Positions 54,464 to 62,789 are shown, counted from the stretch's first letter. The stretch: DNA of 64,000 nt from Symbiodinium microadriaticum (GCA_001939145.1 LSRX01000431.1:419615-483614); one strand, 5' to 3'. Notes: generated by a model not told the origin, from the sequence alone. Numbers and translations are program-made.

Positions 54464-54481
54464 CACTGCAAAGTCTGGTGG

Positions 54482-54856
54482 CTAAAGCCTGCTCCGAAAT
54501 CGCAAAGGCACCAAAGTGCGCCACACAGAAAGGTACTTGAGGCGGCGCAAAGTGCGCGCCTCGTCCAGGGCACACAAAGTCTCTGCCAGGTGCAAAACAA
54601 GTAGATCGTCTGCCGAGGCAAAGTCACAGATCTTTGCCAAAGCAATATCACGCAAAAGTTGCCTGACAAAGGTAAGGTTCTCCAGCTCGTTCAAAAGTAG
54701 CTCTTGCAGAAAAGTCTCCCTTTGAAAGGGATAATACCTCAGCCAGAAAGATAGGCCAAAGTATGCGTCTGCCGCGGGGAGGTCAAAGTTGTTCACCAAC
54801 CTTGCACAAAAGTCCAGCAACTTCCCAAAAAGTTCAGAATCCATCTGCGGTTCCAT
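54482..54856 (-). CDS. accessory ORF A of the retrotransposon, 124 aa, unknown function
   Basis: The frame lies 457 bases downstream of pol, inside the element. It starts MEPQMDSELF and is rich in Leu, Ala and Phe, with likely helices (for example FLQELLLNELENLTFVRQLL). I recognise no family. It ends in TAG at 54484-54482. The same frame then stays open through six codons to the ATG at 54463 that begins ORF B. The pair may therefore be one protein of about 460 residues split by a stop, a readthrough product, or two separate genes. Its position matches that of env-like or extra ORFs in some copia lineages (sireviruses), but nothing in the sequence shows envelope character. The ACTTT pentamer is dense here as in the rest of the element. 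Confidence 0.5.
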   Translation of the reverse strand: MEPQMDSELFGKLLDFCARLVNNFDLPAADAYFGLSFWLRYYPFQRETFLQELLLNELENLTFVRQLLRDIALAKICDFASADDLLVLHLAETLCALDEARTLRRLKYLSVWRTLVPLRFRSRL

Positions 54857-55313
54857 CCATAAGGCAAAGTCGCAGTGAAACGGGGCAAAGTTTCACGCAT
54901 ACGGCAGCGAGTGAAAGGCGCAAAGTTTAAAAGCAAAACCCACGACAAAACCGAACACCCTGAACGGAAAAGTCAAGTGAGCTCTCATATGTACATTAAA
55001 TACAAAGTCGTGCGTTGCACGGGAAAATCATCATCACCGGAAAAGTCACACACCTCACCGGCAAAGTTTCACGGTAAAAGTTTCTTCATTTCGGCTCGGG
55101 AAAACTGGAAAACGGAAAATTAAAATCGGAAAAATCTAAAGTACAGTAGAGAAAGAAAAGTTCCTACACAAGCACAAGTGACATGTCCGCACAAGCAAGC
55201 AAAAGTACATGTCCGCAACAACGTGATTCTCTCAACTCTCAAAGTCTCTTCTTTCTCGTCTGGGTTCTTCTGGGAAAGATGATGAGTGGCAAAGTCCAAC
55301 CCTCGATGGGTGG
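54857..55313 (-). other. pol to ORF A spacer in the retrotransposon
   Basis: No long frame is present. On the given strand it is A-rich with many AAAGT and AAAAGT motifs, so the motif does not depend on coding. It could hold a subgenomic promoter or a splice acceptor for ORFs A and B, but I see no diagnostic signal. Confidence 0.5.
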
Positions 55314-58300
55314 CTAAACCACAAACCCAAAAGTAGGAAGGTGACGGTGCAAAGTATCCTTTGCGATGTACTTCGTGAGGATATCAGTTGGGTTCAAAGT
55401 ACCCAGTACCTTCCGAATACGAACCATGCCTGAGGCAACAAGTTCCTGAACGTAAAGGTAACGAAGTTCAACATGCTTTGTCTTACGGCTAGCACCGAAA
55501 CGTGAAGCGATGCTCTTACCAACATTACTATCGGTAAAGACACAAAGGTTAGCCTTCTGGAAAAGCTTGGATTCCTCAACAAGAGATCTCACGAAAAGTG
55601 CGTCTGCGGTCCCAGACCCAATCGCATAAAGTTCGGCCTCTCCACTCGAGAGGGCCACAGTGGCCTGAGTCCTGCTGTGCGAAAGTATATTCGCACCGAG
55701 CACGAACAAAGAGACTCCTGAAGTAGAGCGACGGGTGTCGTGACATCCTGCCCAGTCGCTATCAACATAAATGTTGATGTCTATTGCTTTGTGTTGCGGG
55801 GAAAGAGAAAGTGTGGGCTGAAGCTTCTGTTCAAAGTTCTTGGTTCCTGCGAGGTACTTCAGCAAGTGCTTCACCTTAGCTTCATGCTCCGAAGTTGGAG
55901 CGGAAAGTCCTCTGCTTAGCTCCTTCACGGCGTACATGATGTCTGGGCGCACGCTCGAAAGCCACAAAAGTTGGCCAACGGCGCGCCTGTAGCGCTTATG
56001 GTCCTCAGGTTCCAAAGGCTCGACATCAAAGTTCTTCCTTAAAGCGTCCGATCCTGGAGCAAGCGCGTGGCGGCACTGGGTCAAACCGTAAAGTTCTAGC
56101 ATAGCATCAATGTAGGATGGGCTCATGCCTACAGAGATGAAAGTTGAGGTTCTCTTCAGGTTCCGGCCTAAGAACGTCGCGCTGTTGCCTTCATCTAAAG
56201 TACCAGTCACCTTAAGCAACAGGTCCTTCTGAAGATCGGCAATCAAAGTGGAAACGTCAGCACATGAACCAAAGAACATCAAATCGTCAACATAGGCTAG
56301 AACATAAAGCTTCTTACTTTCGTGAACGTACAAGTTGGGGTCTGACTTCATGCGCCTAAAGTTGTTCTTCTCCATGACAGAAGCAAAGTGCTGCTGCCAA
56401 AGTTTGGGGCTGTGTTTCAAACCGTAGAGGGCTTTCCGAAGCTTCCACAAAGTGCGTCCTTCTGGGTAGAACTCAAGAGGCGGAATGACGTAAAAGTCTT
56501 CATTCACTAGAGCATGAAGGAAAGCTGTGGATATGTCTCCTATCGAAATGTGCCATCCCTTGGCCACGGCCAAAGTCAGCAACAAACGAAGTGTGGTGAG
56601 GGAAGGTGTGGAGGCGAAAGTCTCATCCTTATCCTCCACCTGCTGCGTGTAACCACGAGCGACAATGCGACAACGCACAGTGCCGTCGGGCTTACGAAGT
56701 TTCACCCACTTCGTGGAGATAGCAGACTCCAAAGCTTCACGCGGGACTTTGTCAATGTCAACTTCGTCAAAGACACCAAAGTCACGCATCGACTTCATCT
56801 CCTTTGTCATACCTGCAGCCTCTTCCTCATGCGGAAATTCGGTGTTGTACCAAATGTGCGGATTCTCAAGTGTCTTCATCAGCAAAAGTTCTTTCTCATC
56901 TTGATTAACCGCAACTGGCACTTCCAAGTCCTGCTTCGTGGTCACAGCAGAAATTCGAAAGTCACACACGCGAAACCGCTTGGGAGTTCTGGCAAAAGTC
57001 ACGCTTGCCATTCTCTGCACCTTCGAGGTACCAACAGGCAAAGTTTCAGAAGACCTCTTGGTCGGCGAAGCAGACGCCTCCTCAAGTCGAGGCCTGTTAG
57101 CCAAAGGTTCAGGCAAAGCTGCTTCACTGCTCGACCGTGTTTGGCCTTGTACCTGTTGATCCAAAGTGACCGACGGCGGTTCAAAGTTGTCACCTTCACT
57201 CATGGACTCCCAGTCCGAAAGGTTGTCTCTCGGAGGGATTGCTTCAGCTGCCGCGTCGTCAAAGTCGTCTTCAAGAAGTTGCTCGACTTCCTGCAGGTCA
57301 CTAGGTGCAAGTGGCTCACTTGCTTGCTGCTGCTGCTGCTCCTCACCAAAGTTCGAAGGGTCAAGTGCAGTCGCCTCCTCGGACCGCTTGGCTGGAAAGA
57401 CAAAAGTGTCCGTCTCAGCCTTCGAACCTGTGGGGTCCCAGGGGCGCGCAGAGATCGACTGCAAAAGTGCGACATCGGCTTGCCGGGAGGGCGGGTGGCG
57501 TTTGACACTGCGCGTCTTAAAGACACCGCTTGCGTCAGCAACAAAGTGCTGATCTGACTCTGTGTCCTTGCCAAGCCAAATGCCGGGCACAAAAGCAGCA
57601 CGTCCCTTCAAAGTGTGAGGCTTGCGGAAAAGCACAGTTTCCCCAAAGCGGCAAAGAAAGCCAGCGTACTTCTTGCGCCAGCGCCGCTCAAAAGCTGTAG
57701 TGCCTTCCGCGTTGCAAAGGTAGCGGTTGACAAGCCACTGCGCATGACGCACCAACCAAGTGAAAAGTGCAGAATGCACCGAGAGGTCAACGTCATAACG
57801 CTCAAGGATCTCAAGACGCAAAGCCTTGATCTGTCCGTACAAAGTGGCCTGCATGTTGCCGACAGTGCCCTGTGCTTGCTTCCATCCCACAGGAGTGGAA
57901 CGAAAAGAAAGTCCACCGACTTCACCGGTCACCGAAGTTGCAATGGCGCGGAGGGCGGGCTCGGGGTCACATTGCAACACGCCAAAAGTTCGACCGGTTT
58001 CAAGCACAAAGCGTCGCAACTCCGCTTGGCTGTAAGGTGTGCGCGCCTTGGTGGGAATCACAACAGAAAGTGCCATGTTGGTCAAAACATCGACAACATT
58101 CAAAATTGTGATCTGCTCACCACCAGGCTTGTCGCCAAGAAAGCTAAAGTCCATCTGCAGCACAGGCTGCTTCAGGGAAAGTCTGCGGCTCTTGGCCTGC
58201 TTGCTTTTAGCGCGCACGCACACTTCACACCAAGGTTTAAAGGGCAAGTGAGTCAACTCATGCTCAAGCCGCTCCGTCAAAGTTGGCTCGCCGGGCTGCT

Positions 58301-61300
58301 TAAGTCCCTTAGGGCGATGCGCAACGTATTCTGGAGCTTCTGGCTCAACGTCAACAAGTTGCAAGTCTGCCTTCTCAAAACAAGTTGCGCCAACAAAAGG
58401 TTCGCTGACCAAAGTTGCGCCGGTCTTGCGCCAAACGTCGGCATGCCAAAATGGCGCCGCGTCTGCGTCAGGGCGCACAACTAAAGTCATACGACCGTTA
58501 CCAAGCTGTTCTTCAAAGTGAGCATCTTCCGGCACAAAAAGTGTGTTCCGCGACTCGTAGTGAACACGCACCCAACACGACGGAAAGTCAAGCCACAAGT
58601 CGTGCGTGTACGGTTGTCCTGTTGCCGGGTCCTTCTCGGAAAGTTGCTCGAGTAAAGCCTTCTTAAAGTCTTCCAACGTTCCTGAGGAAGTCTGCTGCAA
58701 ACGCAGACGAAAAGTGTCCTCGGTGCTTTGCTCCTTGAGGCCTTTTGGGGGCTGCTTGAAAAGTGGTTGTGGGGCCTCAACAGAAAGTTCTTGTTCCTGT
58801 TCCAAAGGTTGTGGTTGTGGCTTGGGCTTCAAAGGTGTAGGTTCCGGTAAAGTGGTTTGTTTTCCAACCAGCTTACGTCCAGTGGGTTTGGAAGAAAGTT
58901 TAAAAACAGTTCTACCAACAAAGCGTTCGGGAGCAGGTCCTTTAGGATTAGCTGCTTTACGCCAGTTGTCTGTCAAAGTTTCTTTTCTGCCATCTGCGTA
59001 CTCAAAGTAGGTTACGCGCTCATCAGAAAGGTCCTTCAAGTCTACGGGTCTATCCTTAGTCCCTTCGGGAGAAAAGAAAGTAGCTCTGGCTCTTTTGTGT
59101 ATGCGGGTCAAAGTATTCCCTGAGAGCTCCCACTTATCAATGTGATACTGTACAACAGGTTTGAAAGTTGGGGTGAAAGTTGGGGCCACTAAGGTACCTT
59201 GGGCACTCATGCCATGAAAAGTGTTGCACACTACTTCAAACTCATCCTTGTTGAAAGGTGCCAAAGTGGGCCTCAAGAACAAAAGTGAACCATGCCTAAT
59301 GATGGGCACCTTGTGTCCATCTGGAGTTGAAAGTGTGTTCGGGTTCCTAGAAGAAAGGTTCACATCAAAGCCGGACCTCAAAAGTCTGCCAACCGATACC
59401 ACACAGTAGGGGACATCACAAACGTAAAAGTGAAGAAAGCACGATTGTCCCTCAAAGTCAACCTTCACAAGTCGCCTTCCAAAGATCGTCAAAGGTTGAC
59501 CCGAAATGCTCCTCAAAGGTGGAGCCCTACCGGTGAGTGGCAAAAGTGGCCACTCCGAAGCAAAGTCCTTTGGACAACAATGTGTGGCAGCTCCTGAATC
59601 GAAAAGTATCCAGGGGTCCGAATCTTCCAAAGTAGAAGCCATCAAGTGCTCCTCCAAAGCATCGTCCTTGAAAGTCGTATTCAAATTCTTAAGACCGAGA
59701 TCCCCAACACTGAAAAGTCGTTGGTTCTCCTCCGTGCGACCATTCAAGGAGAAAGTCTCCAGTGGGGCCATCAAGGCCGGAGGTACAAAGTCTGAAGACT
59801 CTCCGAAACCACCAAAGTTGAAGTCTACAACTCCATTCGTCATCCCATCAACTCTGAAAGTGTTACCCAAACCAAAGTTGCCAAGCACAACAGCCGACAT
59901 GAGCAAAGTGCTCGGGCTGACGCTCGCCTTAGCCTTGGGTTTGGCCCTGGGGGCCGAAAGTCCTGGTGGTCCTTCCAAAGTAACAGCTGACACGGGCAAA
60001 GTGGCCGCGCCACTGGAAGAAGAAGCCTCCTCCTTAGGCTTCAAAGTTTCGGCCTTTGCCGAAGAGGCGGCCTCTGCAGGCCAAGGTTCTGAAGTAAAGT
60101 CCGAAGACCAACCCCAAGGATCCCAGGAATCCCAAGACTCCCAAGACCAAAGTGAATCATCCCATGTCTGCTCCCAACTGTTGTCGTAAAGTTCGCTCAC
60201 AGCGTTGATCGCCCATTCGGTCCAATCCGAAAAGTCCTCAGACTCACCAAAGTAAGTCCAATCGCCTTGGTCATCATTCCAAAGTTGATCGTCACCATCA
60301 ACAGCAGAAACACGATAAGTGGGGCAATTGCTTGCAAAGTGTCCTGTCTTACCACATGACCAACACACCGAAGTGGATGAGAAAGTGGGCTTTCCTTTTC
60401 CTCTTCCTTTTCCTCCTTTTCCTTTGCCTTTCATAAAGTTCCAATGCTGATTGTTTCCTTTTCCTTGCGACTTCGAAAAGTCCTTTCCTTTTCCTTTTCC
60501 TTTTCCTTTTCCTTTTCCTTTTCCTTTTCCTTTTCCTTTTCCTTTTCCTTTTCCTTTTCCTTTTCCTTTTCCTTTTCCTTTTCCTTTTCCTTTTCCTTTT
60601 CCTTTTCCTTTTCCTTTTCCTTTTCCTTTTCCTTTTCCTTTTCCTTTTCCTTTTCCTTTTCCTTTTCCTTTTCCTTTTCCTTTTCCTTTTCCTTTTCCTT
60701 TTCCTTTTCCTTTTCCTTTTCCTTTTCCTTTTCCTTTTCCTTTTCCTTTTCCTTTTCCTTTTCCTTTTCCTTTTCCTTTTCCTTTTCCTTTTCCTTTTCC
60801 TTTTCCTTTTCCTTTTCCTTTTCCTTTTCCTTTTCCTTTTCCTTTTCCTTTTCCTTTTCCTTTTCCTTTTCCTTTTCCTTTTCCTTTTCCTTTTCCTTTT
60901 CCTTTTCCTTTTCCTTTTCCTTTTCCTTTTCCTTTTCCTTTTCCTTTTCCTTTTCCTTTTCCTTTTCCTTTTCCTTTTCCTTTTCCTTTTCCTTTTCCTT
61001 TTCCTTTTCCTTTTCCTTTTCCTTTTCCTTTTCCTTTTCCTTTTCCTTTTCCTTTTCCTTTTCCTTTTCCTTTTCCTTTTCCTTTTCCTTTTCCTTTTCC
61101 TTTTCCTTTTCCTTTTCCTTTTCCTTTTCCTTTTCCTTTTCCTTTTCCTTTTCCTTTTCCTTTTCCTTTTCCTTTTCCTTTTCCTTTTCCTTTTCCTTTT
61201 CCTTTTCCTTTTCCTTTTCCTTTTCCTTTTCCTTTTCCTTTTCCTTTTCCTTTTCCTTTTCCTTTTCCTCCCTTTCCTTTTCCTTTTCCTTTTCCTTTTC

Positions 61301-62102
61301 CTTTTCCTTTTCCTTTTCCTTTTCCTTTTCCTTTCTTTCCTTTTCCTTTTCCTTTCCACAAAGCTGCCGCTAGGGCACCAATGTCCATTGGAGCCGAGGC
61401 TCCTCCTTGAAAAGTTGCGTTCGCCGAAGTCTGCGCAACAGGGTTCATCAAAAGTCTAGACCTGTGGTACTCGAGGATAACTTCACGTACTTGTGCATAG
61501 GTCTGCAAAGTCCTAGCATTCAACCGCAAATGTTGTTGCAGGGCTCCCGTTGTCTTGTTCAGCAAAGTTGCAACAAGTACACCATCAGGTAAAGGTACAC
61601 CCGACTGTCTCTCGTACCTAGTCTTGATTGTTTCCCAAACGTTAAAGTCCTGTTCAAAGGTAGCTGGGTTGAACTTAAAGTCCAGAAGCTGTGTCAAAAG
61701 TGACGTGCTCCTCGTAGCTCCTGGCAGCGAGAACTTCTTGTAAAGTCTCCTCCAAGTCTCAAAGCCATTGCTGTCTTCATTCTGTCGAACGATAAGTTTG
61801 GCCGAATCTTTCACAAGTTGAGAAAGTAGATAATGTAGCTTTCGGGAGAAAAGTACTCGGGCGGCGGTTGCTTCAGCATCGACATCACCTGTGTCCAAAG
61901 TCACAGCCAAATGTTCATCTAGAAATTCATCGTTTCGAAGCTCTGCTGCATCAAGCAAAGTTACCGCACCTGTCTCAAACATCGAGATGTATGCTTTAAA
62001 ATTCCACGACCATTCTTCCCAGTCGGCAGGATTGCCGCTGAAAGTGTCGGGCAAGGGAAGCCTAAGCTTACCTGTAAAGTCTCCTTCGCCTCCTAGGGCC
62101 AT
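55314..62102 (-). CDS. copia-type Gag-Pol polyprotein, 2262 aa
   Basis: This single open frame should make the retrotransposon's capsid and replication enzymes. Residues 1-248 are a Gag-like helical region (PDTFSGNPADWEEWSWNF near the N-terminus). Residues 250-540 are an almost pure Gly-Lys repeat. A CCHC knuckle follows at C580, C583, H588, C593. The aspartic protease motif DSGA starts at D835. The integrase finger is H1281, H1285, C1292, C1295; the core aspartates are D1318 and D1379, and residue 1415, where D-x35-E predicts Glu, is Gly. RT has D1856 (DISTAFLHA) and YVDD at 1937-1940. RNase H has DSDWAG (D2114), SSGEAELYA and FTDSN, and the frame ends FGFVV. There is no frameshift between gag and pol, as in many copia elements. 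The start is the first ATG after the LTR and primer-binding site. It is long for copia (commonly about 1300-1500 aa), partly because of the repeat and long acidic/Pro-rich linkers. The Gly at 1415 may disable integration. Confidence 0.95.
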   Translation of the reverse strand: MALGGEGDFTGKLRLPLPDTFSGNPADWEEWSWNFKAYISMFETGAVTLLDAAELRNDEFLDEHLAVTLDTGDVDAEATAARVLFSRKLHYLLSQLVKDSAKLIVRQNEDSNGFETWRRLYKKFSLPGATRSTSLLTQLLDFKFNPATFEQDFNVWETIKTRYERQSGVPLPDGVLVATLLNKTTGALQQHLRLNARTLQTYAQVREVILEYHRSRLLMNPVAQTSANATFQGGASAPMDIGALAAALWKGKGKGKKGKGKGKGKGKGKGKGKGKGKGGKGKGKGKGKGKGKGKGKGKGKGKGKGKGKGKGKGKGKGKGKGKGKGKGKGKGKGKGKGKGKGKGKGKGKGKGKGKGKGKGKGKGKGKGKGKGKGKGKGKGKGKGKGKGKGKGKGKGKGKGKGKGKGKGKGKGKGKGKGKGKGKGKGKGKGKGKGKGKGKGKGKGKGKGKGKGKGKGKGKGKGKGKGKGKGKGKGKGKGKGKGKGKGKGKGKGKGKGKGKGKGKGKGKGKGKGKGKGKGKGKGKGKGKGKGKGKGKGKGKGKDFSKSQGKGNNQHWNFMKGKGKGGKGRGKGKPTFSSTSVCWSCGKTGHFASNCPTYRVSAVDGDDQLWNDDQGDWTYFGESEDFSDWTEWAINAVSELYDNSWEQTWDDSLWSWESWDSWDPWGWSSDFTSEPWPAEAASSAKAETLKPKEEASSSSGAATLPVSAVTLEGPPGLSAPRAKPKAKASVSPSTLLMSAVVLGNFGLGNTFRVDGMTNGVVDFNFGGFGESSDFVPPALMAPLETFSLNGRTEENQRLFSVGDLGLKNLNTTFKDDALEEHLMASTLEDSDPWILFDSGAATHCCPKDFASEWPLLPLTGRAPPLRSISGQPLTIFGRRLVKVDFEGQSCFLHFYVCDVPYCVVSVGRLLRSGFDVNLSSRNPNTLSTPDGHKVPIIRHGSLLFLRPTLAPFNKDEFEVVCNTFHGMSAQGTLVAPTFTPTFKPVVQYHIDKWELSGNTLTRIHKRARATFFSPEGTKDRPVDLKDLSDERVTYFEYADGRKETLTDNWRKAANPKGPAPERFVGRTVFKLSSKPTGRKLVGKQTTLPEPTPLKPKPQPQPLEQEQELSVEAPQPLFKQPPKGLKEQSTEDTFRLRLQQTSSGTLEDFKKALLEQLSEKDPATGQPYTHDLWLDFPSCWVRVHYESRNTLFVPEDAHFEEQLGNGRMTLVVRPDADAAPFWHADVWRKTGATLVSEPFVGATCFEKADLQLVDVEPEAPEYVAHRPKGLKQPGEPTLTERLEHELTHLPFKPWCEVCVRAKSKQAKSRRLSLKQPVLQMDFSFLGDKPGGEQITILNVVDVLTNMALSVVIPTKARTPYSQAELRRFVLETGRTFGVLQCDPEPALRAIATSVTGEVGGLSFRSTPVGWKQAQGTVGNMQATLYGQIKALRLEILERYDVDLSVHSALFTWLVRHAQWLVNRYLCNAEGTTAFERRWRKKYAGFLCRFGETVLFRKPHTLKGRAAFVPGIWLGKDTESDQHFVADASGVFKTRSVKRHPPSRQADVALLQSISARPWDPTGSKAETDTFVFPAKRSEEATALDPSNFGEEQQQQQASEPLAPSDLQEVEQLLEDDFDDAAAEAIPPRDNLSDWESMSEGDNFEPPSVTLDQQVQGQTRSSSEAALPEPLANRPRLEEASASPTKRSSETLPVGTSKVQRMASVTFARTPKRFRVCDFRISAVTTKQDLEVPVAVNQDEKELLLMKTLENPHIWYNTEFPHEEEAAGMTKEMKSMRDFGVFDEVDIDKVPREALESAISTKWVKLRKPDGTVRCRIVARGYTQQVEDKDETFASTPSLTTLRLLLTLAVAKGWHISIGDISTAFLHALVNEDFYVIPPLEFYPEGRTLWKLRKALYGLKHSPKLWQQHFASVMEKNNFRRMKSDPNLYVHESKKLYVLAYVDDLMFFGSCADVSTLIADLQKDLLLKVTGTLDEGNSATFLGRNLKRTSTFISVGMSPSYIDAMLELYGLTQCRHALAPGSDALRKNFDVEPLEPEDHKRYRRAVGQLLWLSSVRPDIMYAVKELSRGLSAPTSEHEAKVKHLLKYLAGTKNFEQKLQPTLSLSPQHKAIDINIYVDSDWAGCHDTRRSTSGVSLFVLGANILSHSRTQATVALSSGEAELYAIGSGTADALFVRSLVEESKLFQKANLCVFTDSNVGKSIASRFGASRKTKHVELRYLYVQELVASGMVRIRKVLGTLNPTDILTKYIAKDTLHRHLPTFGFVV
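60483..61355 (-). repeat. hexanucleotide array encoding 291-residue Gly-Lys tract
   Basis: On the given strand this is CCTTTT repeated about 145 times; the sense strand is GGAAAA, read as Gly-Lys. The frame is kept throughout. The main irregularities are an added codon-length unit near 61270 (KGGK) and a double Lys near 61335 (GKKG). It sits between Gag and the zinc knuckle, where basic residues would bind RNA. The antisense frames read Ser-Phe and Pro-Phe and a second sense frame reads Arg-Lys, all by-products of the hexamer. Confidence 0.95.
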
Positions 62103-62127
62103 GTCTTCTCACCAAAGTTCCTTGGAG

Positions 62128-62145
62128 CTTTCAGCTCCGCTACCA
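62128..62145 (-). other. primer-binding site, initiator-tRNA-like
   Basis: Directly inside the 5' LTR the sense strand reads TGGTAGCGGAGCTGAAAG. TGG complements a tRNA CCA end, and the first 12 bases match the common copia site TGGTATCAGAGC at 10 of 12 positions. Priming of minus-strand DNA synthesis by an initiator-Met-type tRNA is therefore likely. The host tRNA sequence is not in this window. Confidence 0.7.
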
Positions 62146-62327
62146 TGCGAAAGTACACCAGTACAGAATGAGCACCAAACTACCCTAAAGTAATTCGTGC
62201 ACAAGCTCACTCAGCTGAGACACCAAAGTAGCCCTGAAGTTCAGATGCGCCTTTCTCTCCAAGGGCAAAGTGTCTTGAGCCACCAAAGTGGCAGGTCGAG
62301 AGAGAATGGGGACGTGTTATTTTCACA
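62146..62327 (-). repeat. 5' LTR (sense orientation), 182 bp
   Basis: On the given strand it starts TGCGAAAGTACACCAG and ends TTATTTTCACA, giving TG...CA termini. It matches the copy at 53012-53196 with about 30 differences by hand alignment (roughly 84% identity). AAAGT occurs five times (62150, 62187, 62225, 62267, 62285). As the upstream LTR it should hold the promoter, but I see no recognisable core promoter. It is short for a copia LTR. Confidence 0.85.
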
Positions 62328-62757
62328 TACACACACACACACATACATACATACATACATACATACATACATACATACATACATACATACATACATACAT
62401 ACATACCGGCATACCTACATACCTACATACCTACATACCTACATACGTACATACATACCTACATACCTACATACCTACATACATACATACATACATGCAT
62501 GCATGCATACATACATACATACATACACATACATACATACATACATACATACATACATACATACATACATAAATACATATACATATATATATATACACAC
62601 ATACATACATACATACATACATACATACATACATGCATACATGCATACAGGCATACATGCATACATGCATACATGCATACATGCATACATGCATACATGC
62701 ATACATGCAGACATGCAGACATGCAGACATGCAGACATGCAGACATGCATACATACA

Positions 62758-62789
<32 letters not shown>

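Larger units (their letters stand above)
53012..62327 (-). mobile_element. Ty1/copia LTR retrotransposon with accessory 3' ORFs
   Basis: The element is bounded by two direct repeats (62146-62327 and 53012-53196) that start TG and end CA. A primer-binding site follows the upstream LTR in the sense direction. One gag-pol frame then runs from 62102 to 55314, followed by about 460 bases without a long frame, two accessory frames (54856-53465) and a short 3' untranslated part. The domain order protease, integrase, RT, RNase H is the copia order. Both flanks lie in a CATA/CACA microsatellite. The flanking pentamers are TACAT (53007-53011) and TACAC (62328-62332), so a 5-base target duplication with one change is possible but cannot be separated from the microsatellite. 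The sense pentamer ACTTT is scattered at extreme density throughout, except in the Gly-Lys tract. Confidence 0.93.

Noticed and set aside
56514..57557. 347-codon plus-strand frame
   Set aside because: Antisense to the RT/integrase linker of pol, with no domain character.
57615..58484. 289-codon plus-strand frame
   Set aside because: Antisense to the integrase, which is the recognisable protein here.
59506..60189. 227-codon plus-strand frame
   Set aside because: Antisense to the linker between zinc knuckle and protease. Its Lys/Ser-rich content reflects the AAAGT motif.
60349..61410. Long frames reading Arg-Lys, Ser-Phe and Pro-Phe repeats
   Set aside because: They are other frames of the hexanucleotide array in gag. 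Only the Gly-Lys frame continues into recognisable Gag and Pol domains.
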